Shown here: positions 5,525 to 7,895 of the stretch, piece by piece
Position numbering within the stretch: position 1 is the stretch's first letter
Layout: each line of letters starts with the position of its first letter
Assembly (NCBI GenBank): GCA_900550175.1
Contig: URQX01000076.1
Span: forward strand, 1-7,895
Reading direction: 5' to 3'
Length of the DNA: 7,895 nucleotides
Source of the DNA: an uncultured Veillonella sp.
Lineage (GTDB): Bacteria > Bacillota > Negativicutes > Veillonellales > Veillonellaceae
Made by a program: the position numbers and the translations under genes
The notes under the pieces: generated by a model
The model's input: only the letters and a program-made list of their open reading frames with translations
Databases searched by the model: none
Told to the model about the DNA's origin: nothing

Positions 5525-6475
5525 ATGCAGTTAAAACGTTTATTAATCATATTAGCCGTCTTTGTAGGCGTGTTAGTAGTGGCCATTATGGGCATGTATA
5601 AGTCTTGGAATGCTTTCACCAGTGGCGGAATATTTGGCATGTTGAGCTCAAAAGGAATCTATAAAATGGTGGATGGCACGAGCGAGACAGTCATCCTCGA
5701 TCATAAGGCAGAGCGAATCGTAGCGGTAGGACCAAATGCGGCAGACCTTGTATCTGAACTAGCCGGTGATTCTGTGGTGGCTAGCACTGCTGCACCGTAT
5801 CAAACATCAAATGGTGTAAAACAGCGCGTGGCGCCTGATGTGAAAGCTATTGAGGCATTAAAACCAGATATTGTCATTGTTGAAGATGACAATGGGGCCA
5901 CAGACCTCGTTAGGCCTCTACGAGAAGCAGGTGTAAAGGTAGCACTGTTAAGAGCGCCTAAGACGGTAAAAGAGGTAGAGGACCAAACAAAAGCAGTAGG
6001 TCAGCTATTGGGCCGTGAAGATAAGGCGGCAACCTTGGTTGGAACTATGATGAACTATATTCGAGATACAGAATCACTGCGCTTTGCTCGCCGTGATGAA
6101 CCAAAGAAGACCGTTGCCGTTTATAATGAACATGGCCTATATGGGGCTCCAGATACATTGATTCAAGATATGCTCAAATATGTAAATGTAGACAATGCAG
6201 CGAAAAAGGTTGACGTGAAAAGGTCCTACATGGGCAAAAAGGACGATCTTATCAAGGCTGATCCGGATGTTATTATTGTACCAGCAGATGTAAACGGAGC
6301 TAGCTTTAATCGTGATGCGGTACTCAATAGTTACTATAATGATCCAGCTTTAGCCAATCTAAAAGCGATTAAGAATAAAAAGGTCGTTATTCTAGCTAAT
6401 GAATCGATACTAGCTAAAACCTATCATATTGGACGAGGCATTTACTTTATGGCACAAATGGTATATGAACGATAG
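5525..6475 (+). CDS. Second membrane-anchored BtuF/TroA-like binding protein
   Basis: A 316-residue paralogue of the preceding protein. It has an N-terminal membrane segment (about 4-24), then a BtuF-like two-lobe domain: AERIVAVGPNAADLVSELAG (62-81), ALKPDIVIVEDDNGATDLV (111-129), REAGVKVALLRAP (133-145), KTVAVYNEHGLYGA (195-208), DLIKADPDVIIVP (241-253) and LANLKAIKNKKVVIL (276-290). Like its partner it has no cysteine or lipobox. The start at 5525 is chosen because AGGAG (5513-5517) lies 7 nt before it. An in-frame ATG at 5510 overlaps the upstream stop but has no binding site. The shared DLI..(N/D)PDVI.VP and VYN/LYN..HG.Y blocks show common ancestry, but overall similarity is low, so the two may bind different ligands or form a heteromeric receptor. 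Confidence 0.85.
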   Translation: MQLKRLLIILAVFVGVLVVAIMGMYKSWNAFTSGGIFGMLSSKGIYKMVDGTSETVILDHKAERIVAVGPNAADLVSELAGDSVVASTAAPYQTSNGVKQRVAPDVKAIEALKPDIVIVEDDNGATDLVRPLREAGVKVALLRAPKTVKEVEDQTKAVGQLLGREDKAATLVGTMMNYIRDTESLRFARRDEPKKTVAVYNEHGLYGAPDTLIQDMLKYVNVDNAAKKVDVKRSYMGKKDDLIKADPDVIIVPADVNGASFNRDAVLNSYYNDPALANLKAIKNKKVVILANESILAKTYHIGRGIYFMAQMVYER

Positions 6476-6497
6476 GTGAGCAATTCTATATGATAAA

Positions 6498-6516
6498 ACT
6501 ATAGATTTTCTATAGT
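6498..6516. promoter_or_regulatory. AT-rich inverted repeat before the aminotransferase
   Basis: ACTATAG (6498-6504) and CTATAGT (6510-6516) are perfect inverted arms around ATTTT. The site lies 22 bp after the binding-protein stop and covers the place where a -35 for the TATAAT at 6525 would sit. It could be an operator or a weak AT-only hairpin; no T-tract follows. Confidence 0.45.
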
Positions 6517-6530
6517 AAAAGCACTATAAT
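6502..6530 (+). promoter_or_regulatory. Possible aminotransferase promoter
   Basis: A perfect TATAAT lies at 6525-6530. The -35 position 17 bp upstream (6502-6507) reads TAGATT, a weak match. A start near 6537 would put the hairpin at 6548-6563 inside the leader. Confidence 0.45.
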
Positions 6531-6547
6531 ATTAGGTATCTATATTA

Positions 6548-6575
6548 GCCTCCCTATCGAGGCAGTTTCTTTTTT
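6548..6575 (+). terminator. Terminator-like hairpin in the aminotransferase leader
   Basis: GCCTC (6548-6552) pairs with GAGGC (6559-6563) around CCTATC, followed by AGTTTCTTTTTT. The shape is that of a short intrinsic terminator. It may end the binding-protein operon. Since the aminotransferase binding site AGAGGAG starts at 6576, only 17 nt separate the T-tract from its ATG. The element may therefore also act as an attenuator for that gene. Confidence 0.6.
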
Positions 6576-6592
6576 AGAGGAGTTGGATCTGA

Positions 6593-7895
6593 ATGAAACA
6601 ACCAGAATTGTCGCCGTATATGATGGCTCGCAAGCCATCTGGCATTCGCTTAGGACAAATTAAATTCTTGGAACGTAAGAACCCACCTATCTTGGTGAAT
6701 GGTTCTATTGGTAATGTAATGCGTCCTATGCATCCCGCCATGCAGCGTAGGTTGTTCAATTTAGGCGGTGTGAATAGCCCGTTCCATAATGGCATCGTGC
6801 CATACGTACCAACTACGGGGACTGATGAATGTCGCGAAGCATTCCTTCATATTTTGCGCAGCCAAGGCTTTGATACAACTGGTCTTGATGTACTCGTAAC
6901 AGATGGTGCATCCATGGCGATGGAAATCATCATGCTTGGCGTATGTGGCGGTGCTGGTGAAGAGGAACGCCCTCTTTTAATGTTCAACCCATCTTATACA
7001 AACTATGATGCGGTAGGTCTTCGTATCGGTCGTAAAACGGTCACTGTTGAACGTCGACTTAACGAAGATGGTGAGTTTGAATTACCATCCGTTGAAACAG
7101 TAGAACAACGCATTATCGATACAAAACCAGGTGCATTGCTCATCATTCCTTACGATAATCCAACAGGTCAATTATTCAGTAAAGAAACTTTGATTGAATA
7201 TGCAAAATTATGTGTTAAGCATAATTTGTGGATTATCTCTGACGAAGCCTATCGCGAATTGGCTTACGAAAAAGGGAAAGAAACATCTAGTATTTGGACT
7301 TTGACGAATAAAGATGTTCCTGGTATCGAAGGTCGTCGTATCAGTCTTGAAACAGCAAGTAAGGTATGGAATGCTTGTGGTTTACGCATTGGGGCCATCA
7401 TTACAGATAATAAATTGTGCTATGAAAAATCTGTAGCCGAATATACAGCGAACCTTAGTGCTAACACACTAGGCCAATATATTTTTGGTGCTTTGGCTCA
7501 TGAAAGCCACGCAGAGCTTCATAACTGGTATGAGCAACAACGCGATTACTACCGTAAGATGATCTTTGAACTCCATGAAGGCTTCAAAGAGGTAGAACCT
7601 GATTTCATCGTATCTCGTCCAGAAGCGTCCATTTACTTTGTTATCGACGTACGGAAGGTAGCGAAACCTGGCTTTGATGGTGTAGAATTTGCCTCTTGGT
7701 GTGCTGAACACGGTGCAGTTAGCCTTGATGACGGCAAAGAATATACACTCCTCATGGCTCCACTCAATGGTTTCTATAGCGGTAAAAAAGGCGAAGATAA
7801 TCCAGGCAAAACACAATTGCGCGTATCCTTCTGTGAAAATCCAGACCTATTGCGCTTGGCACCTGAATTACTATCTAAACTATTCAGAGCCTATG
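6593..7895 (+). CDS. Class I/II PLP-dependent aminotransferase (3' end missing)
   Basis: The first 434 residues of a fold-type I aminotransferase; the frame is open to the window edge, so the stop is not seen. The set of active-site residues is complete: N189 in YDNPTG (187-192), D217 and Y220 in SDEAYREL (216-223), the Schiff-base lysine K257 in SKVWNACGLRIG (256-267) with R265, and R420 in KTQLRVSFC for the substrate alpha-carboxylate. It therefore probably transfers amino groups between an amino acid and a 2-oxo acid. Aspartate/alanine-type substrates are plausible but cannot be read from the motifs. It has no signal peptide and is cytoplasmic. The ATG at 6593 follows AGAGGAG (6576-6582). 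The C-terminal helix around LLRLAPELLSKLF suggests only a few residues are missing. Expression may be affected by the leader hairpin. Confidence 0.92.
   Translation, partial: MKQPELSPYMMARKPSGIRLGQIKFLERKNPPILVNGSIGNVMRPMHPAMQRRLFNLGGVNSPFHNGIVPYVPTTGTDECREAFLHILRSQGFDTTGLDVLVTDGASMAMEIIMLGVCGGAGEEERPLLMFNPSYTNYDAVGLRIGRKTVTVERRLNEDGEFELPSVETVEQRIIDTKPGALLIIPYDNPTGQLFSKETLIEYAKLCVKHNLWIISDEAYRELAYEKGKETSSIWTLTNKDVPGIEGRRISLETASKVWNACGLRIGAIITDNKLCYEKSVAEYTANLSANTLGQYIFGALAHESHAELHNWYEQQRDYYRKMIFELHEGFKEVEPDFIVSRPEASIYFVIDVRKVAKPGFDGVEFASWCAEHGAVSLDDGKEYTLLMAPLNGFYSGKKGEDNPGKTQLRVSFCENPDLLRLAPELLSKLFRAY

Noticed and set aside
7469..7816. Minus-strand open frame of 115 codons within the aminotransferase gene.
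   Set aside because: Antisense to conserved aminotransferase sequence carrying catalytic motifs, and no known family is visible in its translation.

Overview
The window looks like chromosomal DNA from a low-GC, Firmicutes-lineage bacterium with a diderm envelope, most likely Veillonella or a close Negativicutes relative. This rests on AT-rich intergenic DNA, strong AGGAGG-type ribosome binding sites, sigma-70-like promoters and the general look of the proteins (a periplasmic-type M48 protease and membrane-anchored binding proteins). It is inference; no marker gene fixes the taxon.

Layout. Bases 1-376 hold no gene I can support, but contain an imperfect ~120-bp repeated unit with small hairpins, then a clear promoter, an inverted repeat and a duplicated leader upstream of a pirin-family gene (425-1315, +). 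A GC-rich hairpin at 1341-1387 separates this gene from a convergent toxin-antitoxin pair on the minus strand: a HigB/Gp49-type toxin (1650-2015) upstream of, and overlapping, an XRE antitoxin (1388-1663). Its promoter is overlapped by a perfect 20-bp palindrome. After an AT-rich gap comes a small CGGC-domain protein (2361-2732, +), then a secreted M48 zinc protease with a lysine-rich tail (2968-4257, +) and a clean intrinsic terminator. Next is a two-gene operon encoding paralogous BtuF/TroA-like binding proteins, each with an N-terminal membrane segment and no lipobox (4434-5513 and 5525-6475, +). The window ends inside a class I/II PLP aminotransferase (6593 to beyond 7895, +).

How the genes relate. 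Apart from the toxin-antitoxin pair and the binding-protein pair, these look like independent transcription units. A 14-bp motif is shared by the pirin and protease upstream regions, which may point to a common regulator. The aminotransferase leader contains a terminator-like hairpin just before the ribosome binding site, so its expression may depend on readthrough or attenuation. The least ordinary items are the two anchored binding proteins with no permease or ATPase beside them, the duplicated C-terminal module of the protease, and the leader structures. I see no CRISPR array, tRNA, rRNA, insertion sequence or phage gene.
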